A DNA stretch of 64,000 nt, taken from contig NZ_CP137854.1 in assembly GCF_033546935.1 (NCBI RefSeq), positions 682,001 to 746,000 on the forward strand, written 5' to 3'. The notes under the pieces were generated by a model, which searched no databases, was not told the DNA's origin, and worked only from the letters and a program-made list of their open reading frames with translations. A program made the position numbers and the translations under genes. Source of the DNA: Xylophilus sp. GOD-11R. Its GTDB lineage: Bacteria; Pseudomonadota; Gammaproteobacteria; Burkholderiales; Burkholderiaceae_C. The first letter of the stretch is position 1; each line of letters opens with the position of its first letter. This document shows positions 6,126 through 16,555 of the stretch, one piece after another.

Positions 6126-7308
6126 CTACGCTTCGGAAGACCGTGAACGGGTGCGCCCGTACTTTTCACGCCTTCTTGAGCGGGGATTTGATCCATGGAT
6201 GGATATTGAAAAAATACTTCCGGGTCAGCAATGGGAGGGGGCAATCGAAAAAGCATTTCGCGAAGCCAACGTAATAATGTTGTTTCTGAGTCCGCGCAGC
6301 GTTGATAAACGCGGGTTTGTTCAGCGCGAGGCTAACGAAGCTATTCAGAATCTGAGGCTGAAACGGCCCGATGACATTTACGTGATCCCAGCAGTCTTGG
6401 AGCCTTGTGAAATACCATTTCAGATAGCTAATGTTCTGCAGTACGTTGACCTGAACATGCCAAATTCTTGGCTGTCCGTGATGAACTCACTGCGCATCGC
6501 CGCAGATCAGCAGAAGATTCTGGTCTCCACCGGAGATGCTCATGGTCCTTTTCAAGTTTTCTCTGCCGAGCTGGAGGAAGACCGGGACGGCATGCCCGGA
6601 CATGACATTGCACTAAACTACCCTCGTGTAGTGTCGGCAGAATATCCAGGCTTGGCATTGCAGTTATCCGCAATTTTTGCCGCTTGGGCTTATGAAACCG
6701 CATCGAAAGCAAGATCGACGCCCTGGGATCAGGACGTTGAGAATTACCCGCCCTACCAGCCGATTAGTGAGGATGGTCAGCCAGCCGGTGAGCTTAGGTT
6801 TCCAAAAAATGGACGTTGGAGTTCTTATTCAATAATCCACGCCAGTAAATCATATTTCAGCATGGCGTTCACTGTGAGCCATTATTTCGTTGGGGCGGCG
6901 CATTCTAATCAGCATTTTGAGACTGCGAATTTCGTCATTCAGAATGGCTTACTTTTCAAAACTGCCCTTCATGAATTCTTTTTAGTCGAGAAAGACGCGC
7001 TTGAGGTTATTAGCTCGGTATGCATCGCTAGATTAAAAAAAGAGTATTGGTTGCGGGTTGGTGAAGCGCCGGATAATGATGCTTCAGAATGGATTGCGGC
7101 CGGTTGTAATCCCTCGGAGTTGGCGCACTCTGTTCCTTTTGCTGCGCACAATGCGGGCATAACGTTTTTCTTTGCACCATATTCAGTCGCCGCGTTTGCC
7201 CTTGGTTCGTTTGCGGTGGACGTCGATTACTATGACCTCCGAACCCAGTTAAAAATTGGCGGGCCGTTTTCTTTTGCATCAGCGGCCGAAGTAGGAACTG
7301 AGCGGTAG
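6106..7308 (+). CDS. TIR-domain protein fused to an RsiV/DUF3298-like domain (candidate anti-phage effector)
   Basis: A 400-aa, low-GC gene with two modules. Residues 1 to about 125 are a TIR domain: MLKIFLSYASEDRERVRPYF, FDPWMDIEKILPGQQWEGAI, VIMLFLSPRSV and FVQREANEAI, with Glu75 at the place of the NADase catalytic glutamate of bacterial TIRs. Residues about 145-380 resemble the RsiV/PdaC-type DUF3298 fold: HYFVGAAHSNQHFETANF (259-276), NGLLFKTALHEFF (280-292) and FFFAPYSVAAFALGSFAVDV (354-373). There is no signal peptide or membrane helix, so it is predicted cytosolic. TIR NADases deplete NAD in prokaryotic defence, and RsiV of Bacillus binds lysozyme; coupling the two here is inference. 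Its position as low-GC cargo beside an integrase supports a defence or exclusion role. Confidence 0.8.
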   Translation: MLKIFLSYASEDRERVRPYFSRLLERGFDPWMDIEKILPGQQWEGAIEKAFREANVIMLFLSPRSVDKRGFVQREANEAIQNLRLKRPDDIYVIPAVLEPCEIPFQIANVLQYVDLNMPNSWLSVMNSLRIAADQQKILVSTGDAHGPFQVFSAELEEDRDGMPGHDIALNYPRVVSAEYPGLALQLSAIFAAWAYETASKARSTPWDQDVENYPPYQPISEDGQPAGELRFPKNGRWSSYSIIHASKSYFSMAFTVSHYFVGAAHSNQHFETANFVIQNGLLFKTALHEFFLVEKDALEVISSVCIARLKKEYWLRVGEAPDNDASEWIAAGCNPSELAHSVPFAAHNAGITFFFAPYSVAAFALGSFAVDVDYYDLRTQLKIGGPFSFASAAEVGTER

Positions 7309-7363
7309 GCCGTAGATGATGTTGCCAGCTATCTGCCGCCTTGCGGCCGCTGTGAGCAAATGG

Positions 7364-9067
7364 TTAACGTTTTCGCCGAAACCAGCGGGTAATCGGAACG
7401 TCCCAGCTCAGGCGATCAGCCGCCGCTTTCACGGCCTGAAGCGGGACGCGGGTGTAGATCACTCGCCCGGCACTTCCCTGGGCCGCGTGGCCGGTCAAAG
7501 CGTCAGCAGTTTCCATCCCGACCCCCATCGCAGCTAGGGTGCTGCGCACAAGGTGGCGGTACTTGTGAGACGCATTGAGTCCTCCAAGAGGTAGGCCGAC
7601 CCTTTTTCGGAATAATAGGAACCACCTGCCAAAAGCATCGGTTGGCGTCACGGCTCCCTTTTGAAGCGATGGGAACAACCATTGCTCCCCGGTCTCCTTG
7701 CGCATCTCCACGAACTCAAGAAACCCCGCAGCCTCCAGACCTCGCGCAACTGGCACACGGCGCACGCTGTCATCAGTCTTTACGGCTCCGCCGTTCTCCC
7801 GGTGGATGTGGATGGTGGGAATGCCATCCCGGACGGATACGTCGCTAACGGCAAGTTGGCCTATCTCACCGACGCGGGCCCCCGTAAACAGCAGGCTTCG
7901 AAGAACCATTGCGGCATCGTCTGGGTTGACCCCGCGCATGGGGGTGGCGCGGTCCGGAGCCGCGAACTCTTCAGCCCCATAGATCAGCGCCAGTTCCTCG
8001 GCCGTCCACGCTTCACGGGTCTTTGCATCCTTAATCTCAAAGCTGAGGTCGAAAGGGTTCCGCTCGATCCAATCGATCTTGGCGGCGATGTTCATGAGCG
8101 CGTTGATAGCGGAGGCGTGGTTGGATGCAGTGCTGCCGCCGAAGCCGCGTTTCGGCTTGTCCAGCAGGAAGGCCAAGAACACAGCGCCCACGCGCTTATC
8201 CAAGCCCGTCAAGGGCTGGGCGCCAACTGCTTCCTCAAAGAGCCTCACGGCCTTCTCAGTTCGCTGTATCGCATTGGGCTGGGCCTGCGTCAACGCGCTC
8301 CACTTTGGGATCACATCGCGCAGCGTCAAGACCGTCCCGGCTACCCCGGTGTCCACGGCGACCTCAGGGGTCTTGGGCTCCGCTGGGGTGTCATGTGGAA
8401 CCCCTGCGCTTTTCTCTACAGCCATTGATGCGGCTCGGAGCTGGGCCCGTCCAATCCTGGCGAGGGCTAGGGTGCCTTGAAGATTCCCCCAGTCAACCTG
8501 GATACCAAGGCCATCCAGCGCCGCGTTAGCCGCACGCTTGAAGTTGTCCAGCCGCCCTGCTGCAAGGTCTGCCTTGGCGCTATCAAGCGCAATCTTTTGC
8601 AGGTCATCCCACCGCTCAATACCGCTGCTCAACTGCGACGGCGGCGGGTCATCGGGAGACGTCAAAAACCGAGGCGGGGAGGGCAGCTTTGCTGCGAGGC
8701 CGGGCGTATACCGGATCACGTCGTCAAGCAACAGCGTCAACCATTCGGTTGATGCGACCAAGTACGACTCCAGCTCGGGGGTCAGTGGGACCGTGGGCGG
8801 TGCCCGTTTGACCAACTCCAAGGTCCTCTGGCGGTCAAAGGCCTCCCTGTGTTCCGCTATGAGCGCGTGGGCCTTGGTTATGGCCGCAGCTCGGTCGCTG
8901 GTCTTCAGGCTTCCCCGGTAGGCATCAATGCCTTTGTAGAGGTGCCGTAGGTCGGCGGGCACGCCGATACGAAGCTGATAAACGCCGCCGCGCAGGCTAA
9001 CGCCCGTAGGTAATCTGCTCAATTCGCTCTGTTCCATCAAGGGTGGATCATCACGCCAAATTGACAC
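7364..9067 (-). CDS. Tyrosine integrase of the element
   Basis: A 567-aa phage-type tyrosine recombinase. N-terminal SAM-like/arm-binding part: LRGGVYQLRIGVPADLRHLY (a DUF6538-like beginning). The C-terminal catalytic domain has the nucleophile and helper residues in order: Arg in FTGARVGEIGQLAV, Lys in GGAVKTDDSVRR, His-x-x-Arg in SHKYRHLVRS, His in DALTGHAAQG, and Tyr at about residue 538 in RVIYTRVPL. The annotated start is GTG 9067; ATG at 9037 is an alternative that keeps all conserved parts. The gene ends about 55 bp from the TIR gene and its 5' end lies about 85 bp from the 3' end of tRNA-Pro, the classic position for an integrase using a tRNA attachment site. Confidence 0.95.
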   Translation of the reverse strand: MSIWRDDPPLMEQSELSRLPTGVSLRGGVYQLRIGVPADLRHLYKGIDAYRGSLKTSDRAAAITKAHALIAEHREAFDRQRTLELVKRAPPTVPLTPELESYLVASTEWLTLLLDDVIRYTPGLAAKLPSPPRFLTSPDDPPPSQLSSGIERWDDLQKIALDSAKADLAAGRLDNFKRAANAALDGLGIQVDWGNLQGTLALARIGRAQLRAASMAVEKSAGVPHDTPAEPKTPEVAVDTGVAGTVLTLRDVIPKWSALTQAQPNAIQRTEKAVRLFEEAVGAQPLTGLDKRVGAVFLAFLLDKPKRGFGGSTASNHASAINALMNIAAKIDWIERNPFDLSFEIKDAKTREAWTAEELALIYGAEEFAAPDRATPMRGVNPDDAAMVLRSLLFTGARVGEIGQLAVSDVSVRDGIPTIHIHRENGGAVKTDDSVRRVPVARGLEAAGFLEFVEMRKETGEQWLFPSLQKGAVTPTDAFGRWFLLFRKRVGLPLGGLNASHKYRHLVRSTLAAMGVGMETADALTGHAAQGSAGRVIYTRVPLQAVKAAADRLSWDVPITRWFRRKR

Positions 9068-9141
9068 AGGTGATTGACTCTTTGACTGGAGCTAAGTCCT
9101 TGGTCTCCCTGGAGAAACCGGGTCTCCCTCTGAAAAGAGGG
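9061..9141. promoter_or_regulatory. Integrase upstream / attachment-proximal region with short repeats and a hairpin
   Basis: Between the integrase start and tRNA-Pro lie three copies of TTGAC (9061-9065, 9074-9078, 9082-9086), two copies of GGTCTCCCT 19 bp apart (9102-9110, 9121-9129), and a perfect 6-bp hairpin with a GAAA tetraloop (CCCTCT 9126-9131 / AGAGGG 9136-9141). The repeats fit integrase arm-type or excisionase sites. The hairpin sits downstream of the tRNA 3' end and could also help end the tRNA transcript. The exact crossover core is not determinable from one end. Confidence 0.45.
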
Positions 9142-9151
9142 CCAACCATTT

Positions 9152-9228
9152 TGGTCGGGGTGAGAGGATTCGAACCTCCGGCCTCTACGTCCCGAACGTA
9201 GCGCTCTACCAGGCTAAGCTACACCCCG
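9152..9228 (-). tRNA. tRNA-Pro (anticodon CGG)
   Basis: A complete cloverleaf on the minus strand. Acceptor stem CGGGGTG/CACCCCG, anticodon arm CTACG-TTCGGGA-CGTAG with anticodon CGG (reads CCG proline codons), T arm with GGTTCGAATCC, discriminator A and an encoded CCA (9152-9154). Its 3' end points at the integrase, making it the probable integration target; the element would have to restore this 3' end on insertion. Confidence 0.97.
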
Positions 9229-9288
9229 ATGACGCCCGGCCTGCGCAGGCCGGACTATCGCTCGCACCTCGACGGTTTTCGGCAAACT

Positions 9289-10284
9289 TCAGGAGCGCCG
9301 CGTCAAAAGCTGAGCCGCTAATTCTAGCAGGGCTTTTGAATGCGAATTTTGCGGCAGCGGAAAAATTGCGTCTATCGCGCGTTGTGCTTCGGCAGCGGCG
9401 GCTTCGCGAGTCGCCTCCAGCGCGCCGGTCTCGCGCACGATGGCGACGATGGCGTTGAGGTCGCCTTCCCCGCCTTCGATGGCCGACCGGATCAGCTGCG
9501 CCTGCGCGGGCGTGCCACGCTGCATGGCGATGATGAGCGGCAGCGTGGCCTTGCCTTCGCGCAGGTCGTCGCCGAGGTTCTTGCCCATCTCGTCGGCGTC
9601 GCCGTCGTAGTCGAGCACGTCGTCGATGACTTGGAAAGCGGTGCCCAGCGCCTGGCCGTAGGTGGCGCAGGCTTCCTCGATCTCCGGGCTGGCCTTGGCG
9701 ACGATGGCGCCCAGGCGCGCGCTGGCTTCGAACAGTTTGGCGGTTTTGGAGCGGATGACGCGCAGGTAGCCGGCCTCGTCGAGGCTGGCGTCATGCATGT
9801 TCATCAGCTGCAGCACCTCGCCCTCGGCGATGACGTTCGTGGCTTCGGCCAGGATGCTCATCACCCGCATGTCGCCGGACTCGACCATCATTTGAAACGA
9901 TCGCGAATACAGGAAATCGCCCACAAGCACGCTGGCCGGATTGCCGAAAACCTCATTGGCGGTGGAGCGACCGCGCCGCAGCGTCGACTCGTCGACGACG
10001 TCGTCGTGCAGCAGCGTGGCGGTGTGGATGAACTCGACCACCGCGGCCAGCGTGCAGCGCAGCGGGTCGTGGCAGTCGAGTGCGCCGGCGGTCAGCAACA
10101 GCAGGGCGGGGCGCAGGCGCTTTCCGCCGGCCGCGATGATGTAACGCGACACCTCGCCGACCAGCGGCACGCCGGAGTCCAGGCGCTGGGCGATGACGGC
10201 ATCGACCTCGCGCATGTCGTTGGCGATCAGGGAAAGGCTGGCGGCCGGGCTCGCGGCTGCCGGAGGAGTGGCGATGGCGGTCAA
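9289..10284 (-). CDS. ispB: Octaprenyl-diphosphate synthase (long-chain polyprenyl synthase)
   Basis: A 331-aa trans-isoprenyl diphosphate synthase that elongates farnesyl diphosphate with isopentenyl units to make the ubiquinone side chain. The first aspartate-rich motif is LLHDDVVDE, the second QVIDDVLDYDGD; GGKRLRPALLLL and the FSRSFQMM/DFLYSRSF-type segment are also characteristic. It is divergent from rplU-rpmA, the standard betaproteobacterial arrangement. The first 20 or so residues are an Ala/Pro-rich leader with no clear function. Chain length (octaprenyl) is inferred from the usual ubiquinone-8 of this group. Confidence 0.93.
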   Translation of the reverse strand: MTAIATPPAAASPAASLSLIANDMREVDAVIAQRLDSGVPLVGEVSRYIIAAGGKRLRPALLLLTAGALDCHDPLRCTLAAVVEFIHTATLLHDDVVDESTLRRGRSTANEVFGNPASVLVGDFLYSRSFQMMVESGDMRVMSILAEATNVIAEGEVLQLMNMHDASLDEAGYLRVIRSKTAKLFEASARLGAIVAKASPEIEEACATYGQALGTAFQVIDDVLDYDGDADEMGKNLGDDLREGKATLPLIIAMQRGTPAQAQLIRSAIEGGEGDLNAIVAIVRETGALEATREAAAAEAQRAIDAIFPLPQNSHSKALLELAAQLLTRRS

Positions 10285-10380
10285 GAAGAAATGGGGGAGA
10301 TGAGCAGCGGGAAAAGTCTCGCGCGCTGCATTATAGGAAGTGAGCCGCTGGTGGCGCTGCAGCGACGTTTGGGGCGCTGC

Positions 10381-10409
10381 TTGGCAGTTTTTGCCCGGCG
10401 CGCTACAAT
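10381..10409 (+). promoter_or_regulatory. Sigma-70 promoter of rplU-rpmA
   Basis: TTGGCA (10381-10386) and TACAAT (10404-10409) separated by exactly 17 bp, about 50 bp before the rplU start. Both boxes match the consensus at five of six positions; a strong promoter, as expected for ribosomal proteins. Confidence 0.8.
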
Positions 10410-10460
10410 CGAGGGCTCTGCGGAAATCCGTCCGCAGATACCTTCACAAAAAGAGGTTGT

Positions 10461-10772
10461 ATGTACGCGGTCATAAAAACCGGTGGCAAGCAGTATCGCG
10501 TTGCTTCCGGCGAAAAAATCAAAGTAGAACAGATTGCTGCGGACGTAGGCCAGGAAATCGTGATCGATCAGGTTCTCGCAGTCGGCAACGGCGCAGAAAT
10601 CAAGATCGGCTCGCCCCTGGTGTCCGGCGCTACCGTCACGGCTGTGGTCGTGTCGCATGGCAAGCACGACAAGGTCCACATCTTCAAGATGCGGCGTCGT
10701 AAGCACTACCAGAAACGTCAAGGCCATCGCCAGCAGTTCACCGAACTGCAAATCGGCGCGATCGCCGGTTAA
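10461..10772 (+). CDS. rplU: 50S ribosomal protein L21
   Basis: A 103-aa protein with the full L21 signature: [14 protein letters not shown] at the start, the central GDEI-type sheet region, and the basic C-terminal segment [20 protein letters not shown] that contacts 23S rRNA. An AGAGG ribosome-binding site lies seven bases upstream. First gene of rplU-rpmA, 12 bp before rpmA, with obgE following the terminator. Length is typical. Confidence 0.98.
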   Translation: MYAVIKTGGKQYRVASGEKIKVEQIAADVGQEIVIDQVLAVGNGAEIKIGSPLVSGATVTAVVVSHGKHDKVHIFKMRRRKHYQKRQGHRQQFTELQIGAIAG

Positions 10773-10784
10773 AGGAGCAGGGTC

Positions 10785-11045
10785 ATGGCACAGAAAAAAG
10801 GCGGCGGCTCTACGCGAAACGGGCGCGATTCCAAGCCCAAGATGCTCGGCGTGAAGGCATTCGGTGGTGAGCTGATCTCCGCTGGTTCCATCATCGTGCG
10901 CCAGCGCGGTACTCGGTTCCATGCCGGCACCAATGTCGGCGTGGGCAAGGACCACACGCTGTTCGCCCTGGTCGACGGCCACGTGTCGTTCGCCATCAAG
11001 GGTGCAGCGAGCAGGCAGACGGTTATCGTGACGCCTGCAGCCTGA
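10785..11045 (+). CDS. rpmA: 50S ribosomal protein L27
   Basis: An 86-aa protein beginning [16 protein letters not shown], the conserved N-terminal tail that reaches toward the peptidyl-transferase centre, followed by [20 protein letters not shown] and [20 protein letters not shown]. It has a strong AAAGGAG ribosome-binding site and is co-transcribed with rplU. A stem-loop terminator follows its stop codon. Confidence 0.98.
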   Translation: MAQKKGGGSTRNGRDSKPKMLGVKAFGGELISAGSIIVRQRGTRFHAGTNVGVGKDHTLFALVDGHVSFAIKGAASRQTVIVTPAA

Positions 11046-11067
11046 GTGCTCGGTCATCGCTAACCTG

Positions 11068-11100
11068 CGAAGCCCCGCTGGTCGGGGCTTCGTGCTTTCT
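11068..11100 (+). terminator. Terminator after rpmA
   Basis: Nine-base-pair stem CGAAGCCCC (11068-11076) / GGGGCTTCG (11084-11092) with a 7-nt loop, followed by TGCTTTCT. Lies between rpmA and obgE and probably attenuates read-through into obgE. Confidence 0.75.
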
Positions 11101-11134
11101 GGCCCACGATCGGGCCGCAGCCAGTTCGTGATGA

Positions 11135-12271
<1,137 letters not shown>

Positions 12272-12287
12272 AGAACCGCCCCGCGTG

Positions 12288-13454
12288 ATGACGACGACAA
12301 GCAACGCATCGGCCGAGATGCTCCGCGGCGCGCGCCGCATCGTGGTCAAGGTAGGCTCCAGCCTGGTGACCAACGAAGGTCGCGGGCTGGACGCCGCCGC
12401 GATCGGTGAGTGGTGCCGGCAGCTCGCGGCCCTGGTCAACGGGCTGGTCGACGGCGGCAGGCGCGAAGTGGTGATGGTGTCCAGTGGCGCCATCGCCGAA
12501 GGCATGAAGCGGTTGGGCTGGAGCAGCCGGCCGCATGCGATCAATGAACTCCAGGCCGCCGCGGCCGTCGGGCAGATGGGACTGGCGCAGATGTACGAGA
12601 CGCAGCTGCGCGCCAGCGGCATCGGCAGCGCGCAGGTGCTGCTCACCCACGCCGACCTGGCCGACCGCGAGCGCTATCTCAATGCCCGGTCCACGCTGAT
12701 GACGCTGCTCAAGTTCGGCGTGGTGCCGGTCATCAACGAGAACGACACGGTCGTCAACGACGAGATCAAGTTCGGCGACAACGACACGTTGGGCGCTCTG
12801 GTGGCCAACCTGATCGAAGCCGATCTGCTGGTGATCCTGACCGACCAGAAAGGCCTGTTCACCGCTGACCCCCGCAAGGATCCGGCAGCGGTCTTCGTTC
12901 ACGAGGCCCGCGCGGGTGACCCGGCGCTGGAGGCCATGGCCGGTGGCGCCGGCAGTGCGCTCGGGCGCGGCGGCATGCTGACCAAGATCCTGGCGGCGCG
13001 ACGTGCGGCGGGCTCGGGCGCGTCGACCGTCATCGCCTGGGGCCGCGAGCCCGACGCCCTGCTGCGGCTGGTGTCCGGCGAGCCCATCGGCACGGTGCTG
13101 CTGGCGCAGACCGCCAAGCAGCAGGCGCGCAAGCAGTGGATCGCCGATCACCTGCAGTTGCGGGGAGCCCTCACGGTGGATGACGGCGCGGCCACCCGGT
13201 TGCGCGCCGGCACCGCCAGCCTGCTGCCGATCGGCATGGTGGCGGTGGAGGGTGATTTTTCGCGCGGCGAGGTGATTGCGATCCAGGACGGCGAAGGTGC
13301 CGAGATCGCGCGCGGCCTGGCCAACTATGCGAGCGCCGAAGCACGCCTGTTGTGCCGCAAGGCGTCGGCGGAAATCGAGCGTCTGCTCGGTTATGCGGCC
13401 GAGCCGGAGATGGTGCACCGCGACAACCTAGTGCTGACCAGCCGGGCCGGCTGA
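12288..13454 (+). CDS. proB: Glutamate 5-kinase
   Basis: A 388-aa enzyme that phosphorylates glutamate in the first step of proline synthesis. The N-terminal amino-acid kinase domain has [53 protein letters not shown] and the [15 protein letters not shown] segment. The C-terminal PUA domain (about residues 290-370) includes the [19 protein letters not shown] motif. An ATG at 12288 directly follows an in-frame GTG; ATG is preferred. It begins 16 bp after obgE, so the two are probably co-transcribed. In many proteobacteria proA lies elsewhere, as here. Confidence 0.96.
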   Translation: MTTTSNASAEMLRGARRIVVKVGSSLVTNEGRGLDAAAIGEWCRQLAALVNGLVDGGRREVVMVSSGAIAEGMKRLGWSSRPHAINELQAAAAVGQMGLAQMYETQLRASGIGSAQVLLTHADLADRERYLNARSTLMTLLKFGVVPVINENDTVVNDEIKFGDNDTLGALVANLIEADLLVILTDQKGLFTADPRKDPAAVFVHEARAGDPALEAMAGGAGSALGRGGMLTKILAARRAAGSGASTVIAWGREPDALLRLVSGEPIGTVLLAQTAKQQARKQWIADHLQLRGALTVDDGAATRLRAGTASLLPIGMVAVEGDFSRGEVIAIQDGEGAEIARGLANYASAEARLLCRKASAEIERLLGYAAEPEMVHRDNLVLTSRAG

Positions 13455-13491
13455 TCCGCACCATGGCGGCGGCCCGCGGGGCTCGCCAGTT

Positions 13492-13989
13492 TCAGGGCAC
13501 CCGACGCAGGATGTCGCTGCTCAGGTTCTGGATGATCTTCTGCGCCGTGCCGCCGGCCGAGGCGTCCTGGCAGATGCCGGATTGCGCGGCGATCAACGAA
13601 TACCGGGCGGTGCCGCCGTCGTAGAGCGAACCCCATTTGGGATCGGTCACCGGCCGCCAGCCGCCGTCGGTGAAATGCCGGGCGTATTGCTTGACCTCGG
13701 CCGTCGCGCAGCGAATGCCTTCGTACATGGCCGTGGTGGTGCCGCTCGACGAGCGGGCGACCAGCACGTAGCGCACGACGCCGTCGCTGTCGGAGGTGAT
13801 GGTGGTCGGGTCGATGCCGATCTCGAGCGTGGTGCCCACGCGCTTGTCGAGCGGGATCGTCTTGTCCGGGTTGAACGGGGGCGCCGGCTTGATCGGCAGC
13901 TCGGTGTAGCCACCCTCCGGCGTGAACAGCAGCCCGGCCGAAGCCGAACCGGCCATCAGCAGCGCGGCGAGGCAGGAAAAGGTCTTCAC
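13492..13989 (-). CDS. CNP1-like family secreted protein
   Basis: A 165-aa exported protein starting at GTG 13989, where a clear Sec signal peptide begins (VKTFSCLAALLMAGSASA); longer in-frame starts would bury it. The mature part matches the CNP1-like family seen beside rppH and proB in Burkholderiales: RVGTTLEIGIDPTTITSDSD, VRYVLVARSSSG, MYEGIRCAT, and a conserved Trp-containing WRPVTDPKWG. Function is unknown; the location is predicted periplasmic. It lies 28 bp downstream of rppH on the same strand and is probably co-transcribed with it. Confidence 0.85.
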   Translation of the reverse strand: MKTFSCLAALLMAGSASAGLLFTPEGGYTELPIKPAPPFNPDKTIPLDKRVGTTLEIGIDPTTITSDSDGVVRYVLVARSSSGTTTAMYEGIRCATAEVKQYARHFTDGGWRPVTDPKWGSLYDGGTARYSLIAAQSGICQDASAGGTAQKIIQNLSSDILRRVP

Positions 13990-14017
13990 GCGGGCGCGAT
14001 GGGAATTTCGAATTTCG

Positions 14018-14680
14018 TCAACGCGACGCACGGGGAGGCTCCATGGCAAGGCTGGCGGCCGAAGCGCCGCCATGGCCGGAAGGGTCGGGATCGAAGGTGG
14101 CACCGGGCGGCAGCTCGAAGCTGCCGGCAGGACCGCCTTGCGGCGCCTCACCGTCGCGCAGCGGACGCATGCTGTTGCGCAGGTAACGGTTACGTGGGTC
14201 CTGCCGCGGCAGGAAACGCGCGAGTTCGGTGAGCGCCATTTCGTAGACGCCCCGTTTGAACTCGACCACGACGTCGAGCGGTACCCAGTAGTCGTTCCAG
14301 CGCCAGGCGTCGAACTCGGGATGGTTGGTGGCGCGCAGGTTCAGGTCCCAGTCGTGGCCCATGAGCTGCAGCAGGTACCAGATCTGTTTCTGGCCCTTGT
14401 AGTGGCCGCGTGCGTCGCGGCGGATGAATCGATCCGGCACCTCGTAGCGCAACCAGTCGCGGGTGCGGGCGACCACACGCACATGCTCGGGACGCAGGCC
14501 GACTTCTTCGTGCAATTCACGGAACATGGCCTGCTCGGGTGTCTCGCCGCGATCGATGCCGCCTTGCGGAAACTGCCAGCTATGCGTGCGTATGCGTTTG
14601 CCCCAAAAAACCTGGTTGCGCTGGTTGAGCAGGATGATGCCGACGTTGGGCCTGAAGCCTTCCCGGTCAAGCATAATCAA
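14018..14680 (-). CDS. rppH: RNA 5'-pyrophosphohydrolase
   Basis: A 220-aa Nudix hydrolase that removes pyrophosphate from the 5' end of mRNA and primes it for RNase E decay. It begins [17 protein letters not shown] (the second Met at 14674 is the usual family start). The Nudix box is complete: [20 protein letters not shown]. The conserved RPNVGI, QVFWGKR and WQFPQGG segments are all present, and a Pro/Gly-rich C-terminal extension (beyond residue 160) is common in betaproteobacteria. It is divergent from proS across about 130 bp. Confidence 0.95.
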   Translation of the reverse strand: MIMLDREGFRPNVGIILLNQRNQVFWGKRIRTHSWQFPQGGIDRGETPEQAMFRELHEEVGLRPEHVRVVARTRDWLRYEVPDRFIRRDARGHYKGQKQIWYLLQLMGHDWDLNLRATNHPEFDAWRWNDYWVPLDVVVEFKRGVYEMALTELARFLPRQDPRNRYLRNSMRPLRDGEAPQGGPAGSFELPPGATFDPDPSGHGGASAASLAMEPPRASR

Positions 14681-14809
14681 ACCCCAATTTTTGAACTGAG
14701 ACCATTATGCACGTGCGTTATGCGGGTGCATGAGCAGGCAAACACTCAGTGATTGACGGGCCCGCGGCCCGTTCGCACCACCCCCCGCCAGACCGTTCGC
14801 ACGTCGCTC

Positions 14810-16555
14810 ATGAAAGCCTCCTCCTTCCTCGTTTCCACCCTCAAAGAGGCGCCTGCGGACGCCGAAGTCGCGAGCCATCGGCTCATGATGCGCGCCGGCA
14901 TGATCAAGAAGCTCGGTGCCGGCATCTACAACTACATGCCGATGGGGCTGCGGGTCATCCGCAAGGTCGAGGCGATCGTGCGCGAAGAGATGAACCGGGC
15001 AGGCGCCATCGAGATCACCATGCCGGTGGTGCAGCCGGCAGAGCTATGGCAGGAAACCGGCCGCTTCGAGAAGATGGGGCCCGAGCTGTTGCGCATTCAG
15101 GACCGCCACGGCCGTGACTTTGTGATCCAGCCGACCAGCGAGGAAGTGGTGACCGACATTGCCCGCCAGGAGTTCCGCAGCTACAAGCAGCTGCCCAAGA
15201 ACCTCTATCAGATCCAGACCAAGTTCCGCGACGAGCGACGTCCGCGCTTCGGCCTGATGCGCGGCCGCGAGTTCGTCATGAAGGACGCCTACAGCTTCGA
15301 CCGCAGCCCGGCCGCAGCGCAAGCCAGCTACCAGAACATGGCGGCCGCCTACCGGCGCATATTCGACCGCTTCGGCCTGCGCTACCGGGCCGTGGCCGCC
15401 GACAGCGGCGCCATCGGTGGCGACCTGTCGGAAGAATTCCAGGTGATCGCGGCCACCGGTGAGGACGCCATCGTCTACTGCCCGCAGAGCGATTACGCCG
15501 CCAACATGGAAAAGGCCGAGGCGCTGGCGCCGAGCCATGCCCGCCCGGCGCCCGCTCAGCCCATGGCGAAGGTCGCCACGCCCGGCAAGAGCAGCTGCGC
15601 CGACGTGGCCGCTTTCCTGGGGCTGGACATCCGCCGCACCATCAAATCGCTGGTGCTGGCTACCGACAAGCTCGACGAGGCAGGCGCCATCGTCGGCAGC
15701 GAAGTGTGGCTGCTGCTGCTGCGCGGCGACCACGACATGAACGAAGTGAAGGTCGGCAAGCTGGCCGGCATGGAAGGTGGTTTCCGTTTCGCCACCCTCG
15801 GCGAAATCGACGCGCACTTCGGCTGCAAGCCCGGCTATCTCGGCCCGATCGGCCTGAAGCAGCCGCTGAAGATCGTGGCCGACCGGGAGGTCGCGTTGAT
15901 GTCCGACTGGATCAGCGGCGCCAACGAGCCCGACTTCCACATCGCCGGCATCAACTGGGGCCGCGACCTGCCCGAGCCGGATCTCGTCGCCGACATCCGC
16001 AATGTGGTCGACGGCGACGCGTCGCCGGACGGCAAGGGCAGCCTGGCGATCGAGCGCGGCATCGAGGTCGGCCATGTGTTCTACCTGGGTTCCAAGTACA
16101 GCGTGGCCATGGGAGCGACCTTCCTGGAAGAAGACGGCAAGCCGCGCCATTTCGAAATGGGCTGCTACGGCATCGGCGTGACGCGCCTGCCGGCGGCCGC
16201 CATCGAACAGAACCACGACGAACGCGGCATCATCTGGCCGGACGCGATCGCGCCCTTCACGGCAGTGATCTGCCCGATCGGCATGGACCGCAGCGAGCCG
16301 GTGCGCCTCGCTGCCGAACAGCTCTACGCCGACCTGCTGGCCGCCGGCCTCGATGTGCTGCTGGACGACCGCGGCGAGCGGCCGGGCGCGATGTTCGCCG
16401 ATTGGGAGTTGATCGGCGTGCCGCACCGCATCGTGCTGTCCGACCGGGGACTGAAGGAAGGCACGGTCGAATACCAGCACCGCCGCGACACCGAGGCGAC
16501 CAAGGTCGCGCTGGCCGACGCCCTTGCCCATGTGAAAGGCCGCCTCGCCGCATGA
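14810..16555 (+). CDS. proS: Prolyl-tRNA synthetase (bacterial type)
   Basis: A 581-aa class II synthetase that charges tRNA-Pro, including the tRNA-Pro(CGG) upstream. Start ATG 14810 ([20 protein letters not shown]); longer frames run from non-ATG codons. Motif 2 is in [20 protein letters not shown], the editing insertion (YbaK-like) spans about residues 225-400, and motif 3 appears in the [16 protein letters not shown] region, with the anticodon-binding domain at the end. Its stop overlaps the lytic transglycosylase start by four bases. Confidence 0.97.
   Translation: MKASSFLVSTLKEAPADAEVASHRLMMRAGMIKKLGAGIYNYMPMGLRVIRKVEAIVREEMNRAGAIEITMPVVQPAELWQETGRFEKMGPELLRIQDRHGRDFVIQPTSEEVVTDIARQEFRSYKQLPKNLYQIQTKFRDERRPRFGLMRGREFVMKDAYSFDRSPAAAQASYQNMAAAYRRIFDRFGLRYRAVAADSGAIGGDLSEEFQVIAATGEDAIVYCPQSDYAANMEKAEALAPSHARPAPAQPMAKVATPGKSSCADVAAFLGLDIRRTIKSLVLATDKLDEAGAIVGSEVWLLLLRGDHDMNEVKVGKLAGMEGGFRFATLGEIDAHFGCKPGYLGPIGLKQPLKIVADREVALMSDWISGANEPDFHIAGINWGRDLPEPDLVADIRNVVDGDASPDGKGSLAIERGIEVGHVFYLGSKYSVAMGATFLEEDGKPRHFEMGCYGIGVTRLPAAAIEQNHDERGIIWPDAIAPFTAVICPIGMDRSEPVRLAAEQLYADLLAAGLDVLLDDRGERPGAMFADWELIGVPHRIVLSDRGLKEGTVEYQHRRDTEATKVALADALAHVKGRLAA

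Larger units (their letters stand above)
1..9180. mobile_element. Right end of a prophage or integrative element inserted at tRNA-Pro
   Basis: This is the distal part of an integrated element whose left end lies outside the window. Visible evidence is a tyrosine integrase adjacent to the 3' end of a tRNA-Pro gene, a serine recombinase, a large open frame entering from the left edge, and many short tightly packed unrecognised genes. The 4.1-5.0 kb and 6.0-7.4 kb parts have clearly lower GC than the host genes that start after the tRNA. The right boundary is inferred to fall in or just outside the tRNA 3' end (about 9120-9180). No second attachment copy can be checked because the left end is missing. 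The element could be a temperate phage or a phage-derived island. Confidence 0.75.
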
